NCBI GenBank assembly: GCA_023392635.1
Contig: JAEVYS010000105.1
Location: forward strand, 1-64,000
From: Actinomycetes bacterium
GTDB lineage: Bacteria > Actinomycetota > Actinomycetes > Propionibacteriales > Propionibacteriaceae
DNA: 64,000 bases
Direction: 5' to 3'
Below are positions 17,143 to 26,458 of the stretch, in pieces (within the stretch, counting starts at the first letter, position 1; the number at the start of each line of letters is the position of its first letter). The position numbers and the translations under genes are program-made. The notes under the pieces are model-generated. The model was not told the origin of the DNA and searched no databases. It was given only the letters and a program-made list of their open reading frames with translations.

Positions 17143-17373
17143 TCACGCAGGAACCGTCGCGCCGTGAAGGTCGGCGCTCACCCTGCGCTCCACGAGGACT
17201 CCGACGAAGTCTCGGATCGGCGCGCTGGCGAATCCTGCAATCCCCGCACGGACCCGGCGGGTGTGGTCCTCGATGCTGGCCGGCGGGTAACTCCCGCGGA
17301 GCCTCGCGACGACTTCTTCAATGATCTTCTCATCGCTTGAATCGGGGGGGCCTTCAATGCTGCTCGTGTCCAT
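17143..17373 (-). CDS. Three-helix-bundle dimerisation domain protein
   Basis: A 76-residue protein with the helix pattern EKIIEEVVARLRGSYP, HTRRVRAGIAGFAS and PIRDFVGVLVERRVSADL. This is the small actinobacterial family whose members end in 'IRDFVPVLVERRA'. Such domains are thought to mediate dimerisation; no enzymatic role is known. It is divergent from the NRPS gene with 115 bases between starts, so the two may share a control region. Upstream ribosome site is weak. Confidence 0.7.
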   Translation of the reverse strand: MDTSSIEGPPDSSDEKIIEEVVARLRGSYPPASIEDHTRRVRAGIAGFASAPIRDFVGVLVERRVSADLHGATVPA

Positions 17374-17488
17374 CCGGGCCGGTCAAACCGCCTTGTGAAT
17401 GCTGCGTGTCGGAGGTCGTTCACCTTCCATGCACCGGCCTGTAACGGCAGCGTCACGCTCCGGCTCGACGGGTGTGAGGAGATTGTTT

Positions 17489-20400
17489 GTGTCACCGAGC
17501 CCGGCGAAGGAGACGTGCCCCCCGACCATGGAGAACGACCTGTCAGTCATCGACCGTAGCCGCGACAGCGCCCCCGTCCGCACCCTGTGGGACATCTTCG
17601 AAGCCACCGCGAACACGTCAGCGGAATCGGCAGCCATCGATGACCCGGAAGGACCGATGTCGTACGCGGAACTCGGTCGCGCGGTAGAGGCCTGCGCAGA
17701 CGAGTTGCGGACCGCCGGGGTCCGTGCCGGGGACCGGGTGGGGGTACGCCTCCCGTCCGGCTCCTGCGGACTCTACATCGCAATTTTCGGGATCCTCAGG
17801 GCTCGCGCGGCGTATGTGCCCGTGGATGCCGACGATCCAGAGGAACGTGCCCACCTGGTCTTCGCCGAAGCTGGAGTCGTCGGCGCCTTCACAGCGGAGG
17901 GCTACCAGGGGTCGGTCTCCTTGCCCGACCGCGCCGTCGAACCCGACCCGTCGCTTCCCACCCCGGATGACGACGCCTGGGTGATCTTCACCTCCGGGTC
18001 AACCGGCCTTCCGAAGGGCGTCGCGGTGTCACATCGGTCAGCCGCAGCATTCGTGGACGCTGAGGCCCAGCTCTTCCTCCGCGAGGAGCCTCTGGGGCCA
18101 GGCGACCGCGTCCTGGCCGGATTGTCGGTGGCCTTCGACGCCTCCTGCGAGGAGATGTGGCTCGCGTGGCGCTCGGGGGCCTGCCTGGTGCCGGCCCCCC
18201 GATCGGTCGTCCGAAGCGGCGAGGACCTCGGGGGCTGGCTGGTGCGGCACCGGATCACCGTGGTCTTTACTGTGCCCACGCTCGCGGCGCTGTGGCCCGT
18301 GGAAGCACTCGAGCAGGTCCGCCTGCTGATCTTCGGAGGTGAAGCCTGCCCACAAGAGCTCGCCGCACGGCTCGTCGCAGACGGTCGAGAGGTCTGGAAC
18401 ACATACGGCCCGACCGAGGCCACTGTCGTCGCCACCGCCGCCCTGTTGGACGGAGTGTCGCCGGTGAGTATTGGGCTGCCGCTGGCCGGTTGGTCGGTCG
18501 CCGTGGTCGGCCGAGACGGTTCCCCCGTCCCGCGGGAGCAGGTCGGCGAACTTGTGATTGGGGGCGTCGGGCTCGCCCGCTACCTCGACGCCGAGAAGGA
18601 CTCAGAGAAGTACGCGGCTCTGCCTGCACTGGCGTGGCCGCGCGCCTACCATTCCGGTGACCTGGTGTCTCTCGACCGGGACGGGCTGATGTTCCACGGG
18701 CGCGCGGACGACCAGGTCAAGGTGGGAGGTCGGCGAATCGAGCTCGGGGAGGTCGAGGCCGCGCTGACGTCGCTGCCCGGGGTCGAAGCCGCCACCGTCG
18801 CCGTCCGCAGGACTGACGCCGGCGTTCCGCTGCTTGTCGGCTACCTCGTCGCGGGCTCCGGATTCGACCGTGGCGCGGCGCGGCAGAGACTTGCCGAGCG
18901 ACTGCCCGCCCCGATGGTCCCGATGCTGGCTCAGGTCGACCAACTGCCGGTTCGCACCTCAGGCAAGGTCGACCGCGATGCCCTGCCGTGGCCACTACCG
19001 GAGATCACCGAAGCACTGGCCCTGTTGGAGGGCGACGAAGCGTGGTTGGCCGCGCAGTGGCAGGCCGTGCTCGGCGGCCCCGTCGTCGATCGGCACGCCG
19101 ATTTCTTCGACATCGGAGGCGGCTCGCTCGCCGCGGCCCAGCTGGTCTCACGCATCCGCAGTCGCGCCCCGGAGTTCAGCGTCGCCGACATCTATGACCA
19201 CCCCCGCCTCGATGCGATGGCGACGGCGATCGGCAGCTCCGAGATCGACGAGGACTGGCGCGCATCCTTCAGCCGTCCCCGTCCCACACCCCTGGGGACT
19301 CGATGGGCACAGACGCTGCTGGCCGGACCACTGTTCATCTTCTCCGGCACCCGCTGGCTGGTGTATCTCCTGACCTCGAGCTGGCTGCTTCGCCTGATCC
19401 CCGGATTCGGCTTCCTTCCGTCGGTGGACGGCTGGATCGTCCTTGGCGGCCTGATCATCTTCGCCGCACCATTCGGGCGGATGGCGATCGCGGCCGCGGC
19501 CGCCCGGCTGCTGCTGGCCGGAGTGCGGCCGGGTGACTACCCGCGCGGTGGAGCCGTCCATGTGCGACTTTGGCTCGCCGAGCAAATCGCGCACCAGGTT
19601 GATCCGGTCGGGCTCGCAGGTGCTCCGTGGGTGGTCTTCTACGCCAGAGCCCTTGGCGCCCGCATCGGCAAAGACGTCGACCTTCACACCGTCCCGCCGG
19701 TGACCGGTCTGCTCAACATCGGCGACGGCGCCGCGGTCGAACCGGAGGTGGACCTGGCGGGCTACTGGATCGACGGCGATACGGTGCGCATCGGCGCGAT
19801 CCGGATCGGCGCGCACGCCACCGTCGGCGCGCGCAGCACGCTCGCCCCGGGTACCCGGATCGACCCGGGCGCAGAAGTGGCGGCGGGATCGGCAGTGTTC
19901 GGCCGGGTCCGGTCCGGCCAACTCTGGGCCGGCTCACCGGCTGTCCGCGCCGGCGAACCGAGTTCGGGATGGCCCGACCACCGACCGCCAGCCCGCCGGC
20001 GATGGCTGGCCGCCTACGGAGCCGCATCGCTGGCCCTCGGGCTCCTTCCCTTCCTGGCGATAGGTACCGGAGCATTCGTGATCGCCGCCGCCGCCCGGGG
20101 TGCCGCCGACGTCAAGACGGCGGCCCTACGCACATTGCCGTGGCTGATTCCCGCCGCGCTGTTGGCCGGGGTGGTGCTCGTTCTCACGATCGTGGTCACG
20201 GTGCGCCTGCTCGGCATCGGCCTCGAACCCGGCACTCATCCGGTGCGCAGCCGGGTCGGGTGGCAGGTCTGGTGCACCGAGCGCCTCCTCGACTCGGCGC
20301 GCACCCTGTTGTTCCCGCTGTACGCCAGCCTCGCAACCCCGGTTTGGCTGCGGCTGTTAGGCACCAAGGTGGGCCGCGACGTCGAGGCCTCGACGGTCGT

Positions 20401-21415
20401 GCTCCTGCCTGCGATGACCACCATCGAGGACGGGGCGTTCCTGGCCGACGACACGATGGTGGGCTCCTACGACCTCCACGACGGATGGATGCGCATCGGT
20501 CGGGTGCGCATCGGCAAGCGCGCGTTCCTGGGTAACTCGGGCATGGCCGCCGGCGGCCACACGGTCCCCCGCGACGGCTTGGTAGCCGTCCTCTCGGTCG
20601 CCCCGGTCAAGGCCAAGGCCGGATCATCGTGGCTCGGCTCGCCCCCGGTGCGCCTGCGACGCACCACCGTGGCAGGCGACCTCGAACGCACCTACCGACC
20701 GACCAACGGGCTGCGCTGGTCCCGCGCCGTCTGGGAAGCCTGCCGGACGTTCGCCGTGTTCACCACTTGTGGGATCGGACTTGGTGTGCTCCTCTGCCTC
20801 GCCGGCCTCGTCGAAGGGCTCGGGCTGGGCTGGACGGTCATGCTGTCGGGGCTGGTGATGCTGGCGGCGGGCCTGGTGGCCGCGGCCGTGACCACCGCGG
20901 TGAAGTGGCTCCTCGTTGGGCCGATTCGAGCCGGCGAGCACCCGCTCTGGTCCAGCTTCGTGTGGCGGACCGAGGTGGCCGATACCTTCACCGAGATGGT
21001 GGCCGGGCCGTGGTTCGCCAACGCCAGCGTGGGCACTCCAGCACTCGCCCCATGGCTGCGCACGCTCGGTGTCAAGGTTGGTCGCGGCGTGTGGTGCGAC
21101 ACCTACCGGCTGCCGGAGCCTGATCTGGTGACGCTGGGCGACGGTGCAACGGTCAACCGTGGTTGTGTGGTTCAGACCCATCTGTTCCATGATCGGATCA
21201 TGAGTATTGACAGCATCAGCATCGAGGAGGGCGGCACGCTCGGGCCACACAGCATCGTCCTGCCGGGTGCGACCGTTGGCGCCCACGCGACCATTGGGCC
21301 CGCCTCGCTGGTCATGCGCGGGGAGTCGGTTCCGGTCGGCAGCAGGTGGAGCGGCAACCCCATCGGGCCGTGGCGGGCCGTCAAGCTGCGGGCCTACCAG
21401 GCGGACGCCGGATGA
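17489..21415 (+). CDS. Pls/PosA-type nonribosomal peptide synthetase
   Basis: A 1308-residue membrane-bound synthetase with the architecture of epsilon-poly-lysine synthase. It has an adenylation domain, one carrier domain, then three membrane blocks alternating with left-handed beta-helix (hexapeptide) domains. Motifs: A3 IFTSGSTGLPKG near residue 166, A4 FDASCEEMW near 216, A5 NTYGPTEA near 304, A8 GRADDQVKVGGRR near 404, A10 SGKVDR near 493, and carrier Ser546 in GGGSLAAAQL. Hydrophobic helices lie near 608-660, 838-915 and 1088-1147. There is no condensation or thioesterase domain, as expected for synthetases that make homopolymers of a basic amino acid. GTG 17489 is chosen because GAGGAG lies 7 bases before it; ATG 17528 lacks a site. 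Its stop overlaps the M1 gene start (ATGA). The monomer is not established. Confidence 0.88.
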   Translation: MSPSPAKETCPPTMENDLSVIDRSRDSAPVRTLWDIFEATANTSAESAAIDDPEGPMSYAELGRAVEACADELRTAGVRAGDRVGVRLPSGSCGLYIAIFGILRARAAYVPVDADDPEERAHLVFAEAGVVGAFTAEGYQGSVSLPDRAVEPDPSLPTPDDDAWVIFTSGSTGLPKGVAVSHRSAAAFVDAEAQLFLREEPLGPGDRVLAGLSVAFDASCEEMWLAWRSGACLVPAPRSVVRSGEDLGGWLVRHRITVVFTVPTLAALWPVEALEQVRLLIFGGEACPQELAARLVADGREVWNTYGPTEATVVATAALLDGVSPVSIGLPLAGWSVAVVGRDGSPVPREQVGELVIGGVGLARYLDAEKDSEKYAALPALAWPRAYHSGDLVSLDRDGLMFHGRADDQVKVGGRRIELGEVEAALTSLPGVEAATVAVRRTDAGVPLLVGYLVAGSGFDRGAARQRLAERLPAPMVPMLAQVDQLPVRTSGKVDRDALPWPLPEITEALALLEGDEAWLAAQWQAVLGGPVVDRHADFFDIGGGSLAAAQLVSRIRSRAPEFSVADIYDHPRLDAMATAIGSSEIDEDWRASFSRPRPTPLGTRWAQTLLAGPLFIFSGTRWLVYLLTSSWLLRLIPGFGFLPSVDGWIVLGGLIIFAAPFGRMAIAAAAARLLLAGVRPGDYPRGGAVHVRLWLAEQIAHQVDPVGLAGAPWVVFYARALGARIGKDVDLHTVPPVTGLLNIGDGAAVEPEVDLAGYWIDGDTVRIGAIRIGAHATVGARSTLAPGTRIDPGAEVAAGSAVFGRVRSGQLWAGSPAVRAGEPSSGWPDHRPPARRRWLAAYGAASLALGLLPFLAIGTGAFVIAAAARGAADVKTAALRTLPWLIPAALLAGVVLVLTIVVTVRLLGIGLEPGTHPVRSRVGWQVWCTERLLDSARTLLFPLYASLATPVWLRLLGTKVGRDVEASTVVLLPAMTTIEDGAFLADDTMVGSYDLHDGWMRIGRVRIGKRAFLGNSGMAAGGHTVPRDGLVAVLSVAPVKAKAGSSWLGSPPVRLRRTTVAGDLERTYRPTNGLRWSRAVWEACRTFAVFTTCGIGLGVLLCLAGLVEGLGLGWTVMLSGLVMLAAGLVAAAVTTAVKWLLVGPIRAGEHPLWSSFVWRTEVADTFTEMVAGPWFANASVGTPALAPWLRTLGVKVGRGVWCDTYRLPEPDLVTLGDGATVNRGCVVQTHLFHDRIMSIDSISIEEGGTLGPHSIVLPGATVGAHATIGPASLVMRGESVPVGSRWSGNPIGPWRAVKLRAYQADAG

Positions 21416-22299
21416 GTGTTGACCCGTACACGCCACAAAGCGGGGACGCCGCCTACTCCGTACGCGAATACCGACTGAAGCTGCGGTACCGCGTGGCGAC
21501 CAATCGGCTCGACGGTGAAGCGCAGATCCTGGCTGTGGCGAAGGAGGACCTCAGCTCGTTCCACGTCGACCTGGTGGGGCTGCAGGCGACCAAGGTTCGA
21601 CTGGACGATGAGAAGCGGACGCCGTTCAAGCAAGGGTCGCGGCGCCTCACCATCTCACCCACCCAACTCCTTGCTGCCGGGCAACGGTTCGTGCTCCGGG
21701 TGCGGTATTCAGGCTCCCCCGGCCCGCGCAACTCACCGTGGGGCCGGATTGGGTGGGAGGAACTCGACGACGGCATGCTGGTGGCCTCCCAGCCCACCGG
21801 AGCGCCCACCTGGTTCCCGTGCAACGACCGGCCGGCCGACAAGGCGCGCTACCACATCGAGGTGACCGCCGAGGAGGGGTACGCGGTCGTCGCGACCGGC
21901 GACCTGACCAGCCGCTCTACCGCCTCGGGCCGAACCACCTGGACGTACGAGGAGCCGATTCCCACCGCCACCTACCTCGCCGCACTCCACGTCGGACGGT
22001 ACCGGACCGCACCGCTGGGACTGCCTGGGGTGCCGGGCGACGTCCACTACCCCAGCGACGCGCACGACCCGGTCATGACGGACCTTGCGCCGCCGCCCCG
22101 GATGTTCAGCAATGGGTGCCAACGCGGCCGGCCAGGTCGCGTCCGTGATCGCCGGCGGAGTCCTTCTCGCGCTAATGGCCTGAGCCAGCAGGGACGAATG
22201 ACGGGCAGAGCTCCCGCGTCCCGACTCAAGTTCCGGCCATCCCACCTAGCCAGAGGGACTTTCGTCGTACCTCTCCGCGGGGTAAAAGGGTGGCCCTGA
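21412..22299 (+). pseudogene. M1-family metallopeptidase, truncated before the active site
   Basis: The N-terminal domain is clear: VREYRLKLRYRVATNRLDGE, then PTWFPCNDRPADKARYHIEV and AVVATGDLTSR, the standard M1 aminopeptidase entry fold. Similarity stops near 22105 (DLAPPPRMF). After that the frame runs through unrelated sequence to a stop at 22299. The zinc motif HEXXH and the catalytic domain are absent. The start overlaps the NRPS stop, as in other Pls clusters where an M1 peptidase follows the synthetase. A deletion or insertion at ~22.1 kb removed the rest. Confidence 0.7.
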
Positions 22300-22469
22300 G
22301 AGGCTCACCTGATTCGAAGCGGCACACCGCGCGGAGCAAACACCCTAGCCAGAGAGATTTCGCGCGAGTCGGAACCGGTCACGAGATAGCAAGAGATCCC
22401 TTTCGGCTTCGCTCACGACGACGTGAACGATGACCTATGGGCGGCAGAGGTCCCGCCCATCACTGCACC
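22100..22469. other. Junction zone between two truncated genes
   Basis: No intact gene. It contains a short imperfect direct repeat, CCTAGCCAGAGGGACTTTCG at 22245-22264 and a one-base-shorter version at 22344-22362. On its left a peptidase loses its C-terminus and on its right an SRPBCC gene has lost its N-terminus. This fits a deletion or past insertion scar. Confidence 0.4.
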
Positions 22470-22751
22470 ATGGGTTGGGCGGGGGTGGTCTTCTGCGAGG
22501 TCCTCGAAGTCGACGCGCCGAACTACCTGCGCTACAGCTGGAAGGGTGACGAGGCGTCCCACGACATCACCGAGGTGACGTACACCCTTGCACCGATGCC
22601 GGGTGGCACCAGGTTCACCTGGCACCACGCCGGGTTCACCGGGCTCGGCGGACTCGCGATGTCGACCCTGCTCGGGAACGTACGGCGAAAGATGCTCGAC
22701 GAGGGCCTGCCTCCGGTGCTTGCCGCCTACCACCAGAGCCATGCGGCGTGA
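22470..22751 (+). pseudogene. SRPBCC/AHSA1-like protein, N-terminus missing
   Basis: About 94 residues match the C-terminal two thirds of a START-like ligand-binding fold: GVVFCEVLEVDAPNYLRYSW, then VTYTLAPMPGGTRFTWHHAGF, then a closing helix KMLDEGLPPVLAAY. A full member has 40-60 more residues at the front with the first strand and helix. No matching upstream sequence is seen in any frame. Probably a 5'-truncated remnant. Confidence 0.6.
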
Positions 22752-22938
22752 ACCCGGCGTGCGCGTGGTGCACGCTGACATTCCGTAGAACATCCGGTTC
22801 GCGCCGCCCAACACCGCCTCCAGGACAGCTTCGTTCTGCCTCGAGCAGGCTCTCAGTGAGTGCGACATATGCCACTTGGCAGGACGCCACTGTTGGCACA
22901 AGATCGTGAACCGACCTTCCTGGGAGTTGGAGGCGGTT

Positions 22939-23091
22939 ATGGTCGACAAAGAGAAGTTGAAAGGCAACATCGAGCAGGCGAAGGTGGCCCTGGACATCGC
23001 CAAGCATGGCAAGCCAGGCGACCTCACCCGCCCACAACCGCGGGCGCCGAAGTACCCCGCTGGCGATACCGCACCAGGTGACACACCCTGA
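22939..23091 (+). CDS. Small charged protein, 50 residues
   Basis: A short gene with a good ribosome site (GGAGG before ATG 22939). The product starts MVDKEKLKGNIEQAKVALDI with an amphipathic helix, then has a proline-rich tail. No family recognised. The helix resembles small stress or scaffold peptides only in composition. Confidence 0.45.
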   Translation: MVDKEKLKGNIEQAKVALDIAKHGKPGDLTRPQPRAPKYPAGDTAPGDTP

Positions 23092-23440
23092 CTGAATCCT
23101 AAGCTCAGCTTTTCGGAGACGGTCTAGGGCGCCGAAACGAGACGGGCACGGCACGGACAGGGCTCGGCCTTCCCATGCATCTCCGAATGCTAACTGAGCG
23201 CACCAGGAACGCACGTCATCGAGCCCCCACCTCTTGGCCTCCGCGGCGGGCCGGAACAATCGCGTTTCTCTCGGCACGGCCCGAAGCGCCAAGCGACCAT
23301 CCGGGACGACACCCGGAGACATCCGGGAATGGAGATCGGGCCACGGCGACGCCCTCGCGTGACCTGCGCCGTCCCGATTGGGTGACCGTGCTGCGTAGGC
23401 TCACCCGAGGCACTTAACCACGCCCGGGCCATGTCGCTGC

Positions 23441-23708
23441 ACCAAGCCTGTACCAAATGGGCCGGGAACCCTCGACATGCCTAGTCAGGTGCAGAAGACT
23501 ACGTACCGGAGCCGGACCCCCTCCCGGTTTCCGAAACCAAAGTTGAACAACTGAAGAAGCGTCGCAACGGGCCGCTACCCCTCGCGGTTCCAAGCCATAC
23601 CCCCTCGATGGCGCGGCGCGCGACCCATGAACCGTTCGGATGAGTACGGCCAGCTCATGGGCCCACAGGCCGGGGTCACCACCCACCCCTGACCCCGGCC
23701 AACAACTG
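23441..23708 (+). repeat. Dispersed 268-base repeat, copy 1
   Basis: Nearly identical to 47269-47535. Shared blocks include ACCAAGCCTGTACCAAA at the start, CGACATGCCTAGTCAG, GTTGAACAACTGAAGAAGCG and GATGGCGCGGCGCGCGACCC. It ends in a hairpin with 11-base arms (GGCCGGGGTCA / TGACCCCGGCC). No open frame is conserved better than the rest. One copy is inside the island and one outside. Confidence 0.75.
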
Positions 23709-24069
23709 ACTTCGCCGGCACACAGGTCGGTAGGGCCGGCAGGTCACCCAGCACCTCGGCGAGTCGTGCCTGATGAACCGGTTCTTCACCTGCTCCACTC
23801 CTGGCCATCCGCGTCGGCTGCCACCGGACGACCGCGACCTGCCGTCCCGGGCGTCCCAAGCTGATTGCCGGGCAGGCGGGGAGCCGTGCGAAAGCAGTTG
23901 GCTCGGCCGCCGCGGCGCCGGCCTCGCTGAAGGACCGCGCGTTCCGCGGGCCCGGGCGGATTCGGAGCAACTGCGCAGGCGCCGATGATCCGGCTGTTGC
24001 TGTCGGCACGTGCGCGAGGCCTGTGCTGGGAGCCTGTCCGCCTGACAAGGGGGTTTGCCCGTGCAGTCG
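23709..24069. other. Gene-free stretch after repeat copy 1
   Basis: No gene or strong structure recognised. Confidence 0.35.
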
Positions 24070-24771
24070 CTAGAGTGCAGCCGATTCCACGTCGCCGTGG
24101 GACCCGGTCGAGCCATCCGGCCCCTTCCATTCAATCCCGTCAGGGTTTGGGGTGGCTGCCGAGCCAAGGGACCCCAGGAGCGGGGCGATGGCCAGGCAGG
24201 CGGCGGTGATCTCATCGATGCTCGAGCGGTACCGGCGGCGCGACCGTCCGATGGGGTCGGGCACGCTATCGCTGCGCCCGGCCCGCCTGCGACCTGTGGC
24301 GCGCACCCCAGGAAGGGAATCGAGCAGCCATGTGATCCGCTCTGTGGGGTTTGACGGCATCTCGGCCCTGCTCGTGATGTAGGGCGCATATCGGGCGAGC
24401 TGCTTCAGTGTGAGCGTGCTGTGAACCCGCGCCGGCAGTGCGCGGACCACGCTCGCCCGATTGTCTGTCGAGGCTGTCAGCACCAGGTCCGCCGCCTCCA
24501 GCATGTCGCAGGTGAGTCGGCGCGAGGCGAAGCCGGAGGCGTCGACGCCTCTTGCGTACAGCATGTCGCGGACGATCGGATCGATCGGCGCTCCGTTCCG
24601 TGCTGAGATCCCCGCGCTGCTGATGTCGTATCCAGCTCCGCCAGGACCGAGCATGTGCTTCAGCACGAGCTCGGCCGCTGGAGAGCGGCACACGTTTCCC
24701 GTGCAGACGATCAGTATCCGTGGCGCCGGCCGGTCTGCAACCCCTCCTCGCTGTGGCCTCCGCACCCCCAT
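24070..24771 (-). CDS. Low-molecular-weight protein-tyrosine phosphatase-like (copy 2)
   Basis: A 233-residue paralogue of the 14512-15255 gene. The phosphate loop is Cys23 to Arg29 (IVCTGNVCRSPAAE). APIDPIVRDMLYARGVDASGF, TLTLKQLARYAPYI and the acid loop VPDPIGRSRRRY align in order with copy 1. The C-terminal 35 residues differ. ATG 24771 follows AAGGAGGGGG. It lies downstream of a broken DUF6458 gene on the same strand, so the pair mirrors copy 1 in inverted orientation. Confidence 0.85.
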   Translation of the reverse strand: MGVRRPQRGGVADRPAPRILIVCTGNVCRSPAAELVLKHMLGPGGAGYDISSAGISARNGAPIDPIVRDMLYARGVDASGFASRRLTCDMLEAADLVLTASTDNRASVVRALPARVHSTLTLKQLARYAPYITSRAEMPSNPTERITWLLDSLPGVRATGRRRAGRSDSVPDPIGRSRRRYRSSIDEITAACLAIAPLLGSLGSAATPNPDGIEWKGPDGSTGSHGDVESAAL

Positions 24772-25018
24772 TCCCCCTCCTTGTGTGAGACGTTGACTGT
24801 ATCCGGCAAGAGGCGGTCGTCTCGGTGCTTTACAACATTGGTCCGTCGTGAAGCCTGCGCATTGATGACCAGGCCCAGCACCACGGCTAGCCCTCCGGCA
24901 CCCAGGCAGATGTAGCCGAGCATGGTGAGCTCATGACCGGGACGGCGTCGCGCACAGCGAACGCGAGGATGGCCCCGATGACAAGCAGCCCCCTGCCGGT
25001 TCCGGTGGTGCGTGACAC
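24711..25018 (-). pseudogene. DUF6458 family protein (copy 2), frameshifted
   Basis: GTG 25018 behind GGAGAAG starts a frame reading SRTTGTGRGLLVIGAILAF and AVRDAVP, nearly identical to copy 1 (14271-14483). A one-base deletion follows. In the next frame the sequence resumes with TMLGYICLGAGGLAVVLGLV and QASRRTNVVKHRDDRL. Comparison with copy 1 locates the missing base after the AVP codons. The shifted frame reads on into the phosphatase gene. It would produce a protein with only the first helix correct. Confidence 0.75.
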
Positions 25019-25769
25019 TTCGCTTCTCCTTCTCGACGGGCCGACGATGCCTGAAGGGCCCGCCCTCGGCCTGGGGAGCCGTGGGCGGACCCTTCCGGTC
25101 GCGCTTGCGGGGCCCTTGTGCGCGACCTGCATGGTGCGGACGCCCCCCGCGTCCAGCCCTACCTTGCTGGCATACCGGTACCCGCTGCCCGGTCGCTCAG
25201 CCAGCTTCTCAGAAGGTCTGCCACCCCTCGCGCTGCGCCGTCGGGCCGGCGGCGGCGAATACCGGCCGGGCCGTAACTTTCCGGGCCGAGCCTGCGGTTC
25301 ATAATTGCCACCCCGTGCGCTGATCACGGAAGGTGCCTGGTTGCCGCGAAAACACTGGGTACCCCGTCGGTAACCTACGGCGGGCTTGACGCGGGTGTCC
25401 CTGGCAGGGGGATCGGCTCGCCTTTGGAGTCCTGCATGGGCATCAGGCCGTTCGACCGTGGCACCCGATCGCGACCGCCCCGGCCCACGTCGAACAACAG
25501 CCGCCCCCTGACCACGGGGATCCCGCTCCGACCATGCCGTGATCGTTGCGCGATGCCTGTCGAGAGGCCCCCACGAAAGGCCCGCCGCTGCCGAAGCGGT
25601 CGTCCAGGCGCGCTCCCCCCACCCAGCCCGCGCCGCAACCCCTCGCCGTCGCCGCGTTGCCAGAGCGGCCTGACGAGAAGGTCGGCACGCCACCCGCGCC
25701 GTGACGCCCGCAAACGTGCCGGCCACCACCCCAGCGTTGGGTGCCGAACTGGGGCAGGACGGTACAGGG
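25019..25769. other. Gene-free stretch
   Basis: A long minus-strand open frame covers this area, but its product is arginine/glycine-rich without domain pattern. I regard it as a chance frame in GC-rich DNA. No other feature seen. Confidence 0.4.
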
Positions 25770-26396
25770 CTAGGTCCGCGTTATCGACTGCTTGTTAAGA
25801 GTCGGAGGCTCGCCACCCTCAGGCGCCGCGCCTCCCTGTTTGGGCTGAGTCCGTTTGCCCGTGCCGAGGGTGCGGCGCAGCGAGTGGAGCGCGCGGTGCT
25901 GCAGCACGCGCACCGCGCCCGGGCTCCTGCCGAGGATGCTGGCCGTGTCCTCAACACTGAACTGGTGGATGTAGCGCAGCAGCAATACCGCCCGCTGATC
26001 GATCGTCAGCGTGCCGAGCACCTCCTGGATCGCTGCCCGCTCGAGGATCGCGGCATCCGCAGGAGGATCGCTTCCGTGCGCCTCAGGCTCTTCATCATGG
26101 AGGGCGGCGGCGGCCCGGGGGCGCCGCCGCTCAGCCCGCCAGGCGTCAATGTGCCGGTTGCGGGCGATCCGGAAGACCCAGGCCCGGAACTCCGGCTCTT
26201 GGCCCTCGAAGGAAGGCAGGTTCCGGACGACGTCTATGAACACCTCGGCAAGCAGGTCCTCCGGCTCGCGGGCTCCCTGCGCGGCCAGAAACCGCAGCAG
26301 TGGCGGCCCCAAGTCGCGATACAACTCCGCCCACGCCCAATCGGCCCCCTCGGCGGCGGCCGAGAGGACCTGTGGGAATCGAGCTCCGAAGGGCAC
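25770..26396 (-). CDS. ECF-family RNA polymerase sigma factor
   Basis: A 208-residue sigma-70 group 4 protein. Region 2 reads EPEDLLAEVFIDVVRNLPSF to EFRAWVFRIARNRHID. Region 4 reads LGTLTIDQRAVLLLRYIHQFS with the helix-turn-helix EDTASILGRSPGAVRVLQHRAL. The start is probably GTG 26396; no ATG or clear ribosome site is present, which suggests coupling to the gene before it. The C-terminal 35 residues are a basic tail. It follows the Asp-rich membrane protein gene by 62 bases, and that protein may act as its membrane partner. Confidence 0.88.
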   Translation of the reverse strand: MPFGARFPQVLSAAAEGADWAWAELYRDLGPPLLRFLAAQGAREPEDLLAEVFIDVVRNLPSFEGQEPEFRAWVFRIARNRHIDAWRAERRRPRAAAALHDEEPEAHGSDPPADAAILERAAIQEVLGTLTIDQRAVLLLRYIHQFSVEDTASILGRSPGAVRVLQHRALHSLRRTLGTGKRTQPKQGGAAPEGGEPPTLNKQSITRT

Positions 26397-26458
26397 GCCG
26401 GTTCGCTGCGGGTCAGTCTTGAAAGTCGGTCACGTCGCCGGCTGGGGCGGGAATAGTC

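Noticed and set aside
24887..25729. 280-residue minus-strand frame
   Set aside because: Only its last ~30 residues match DUF6458; the rest is Arg/Gly-rich with no pattern, so it is not one gene.
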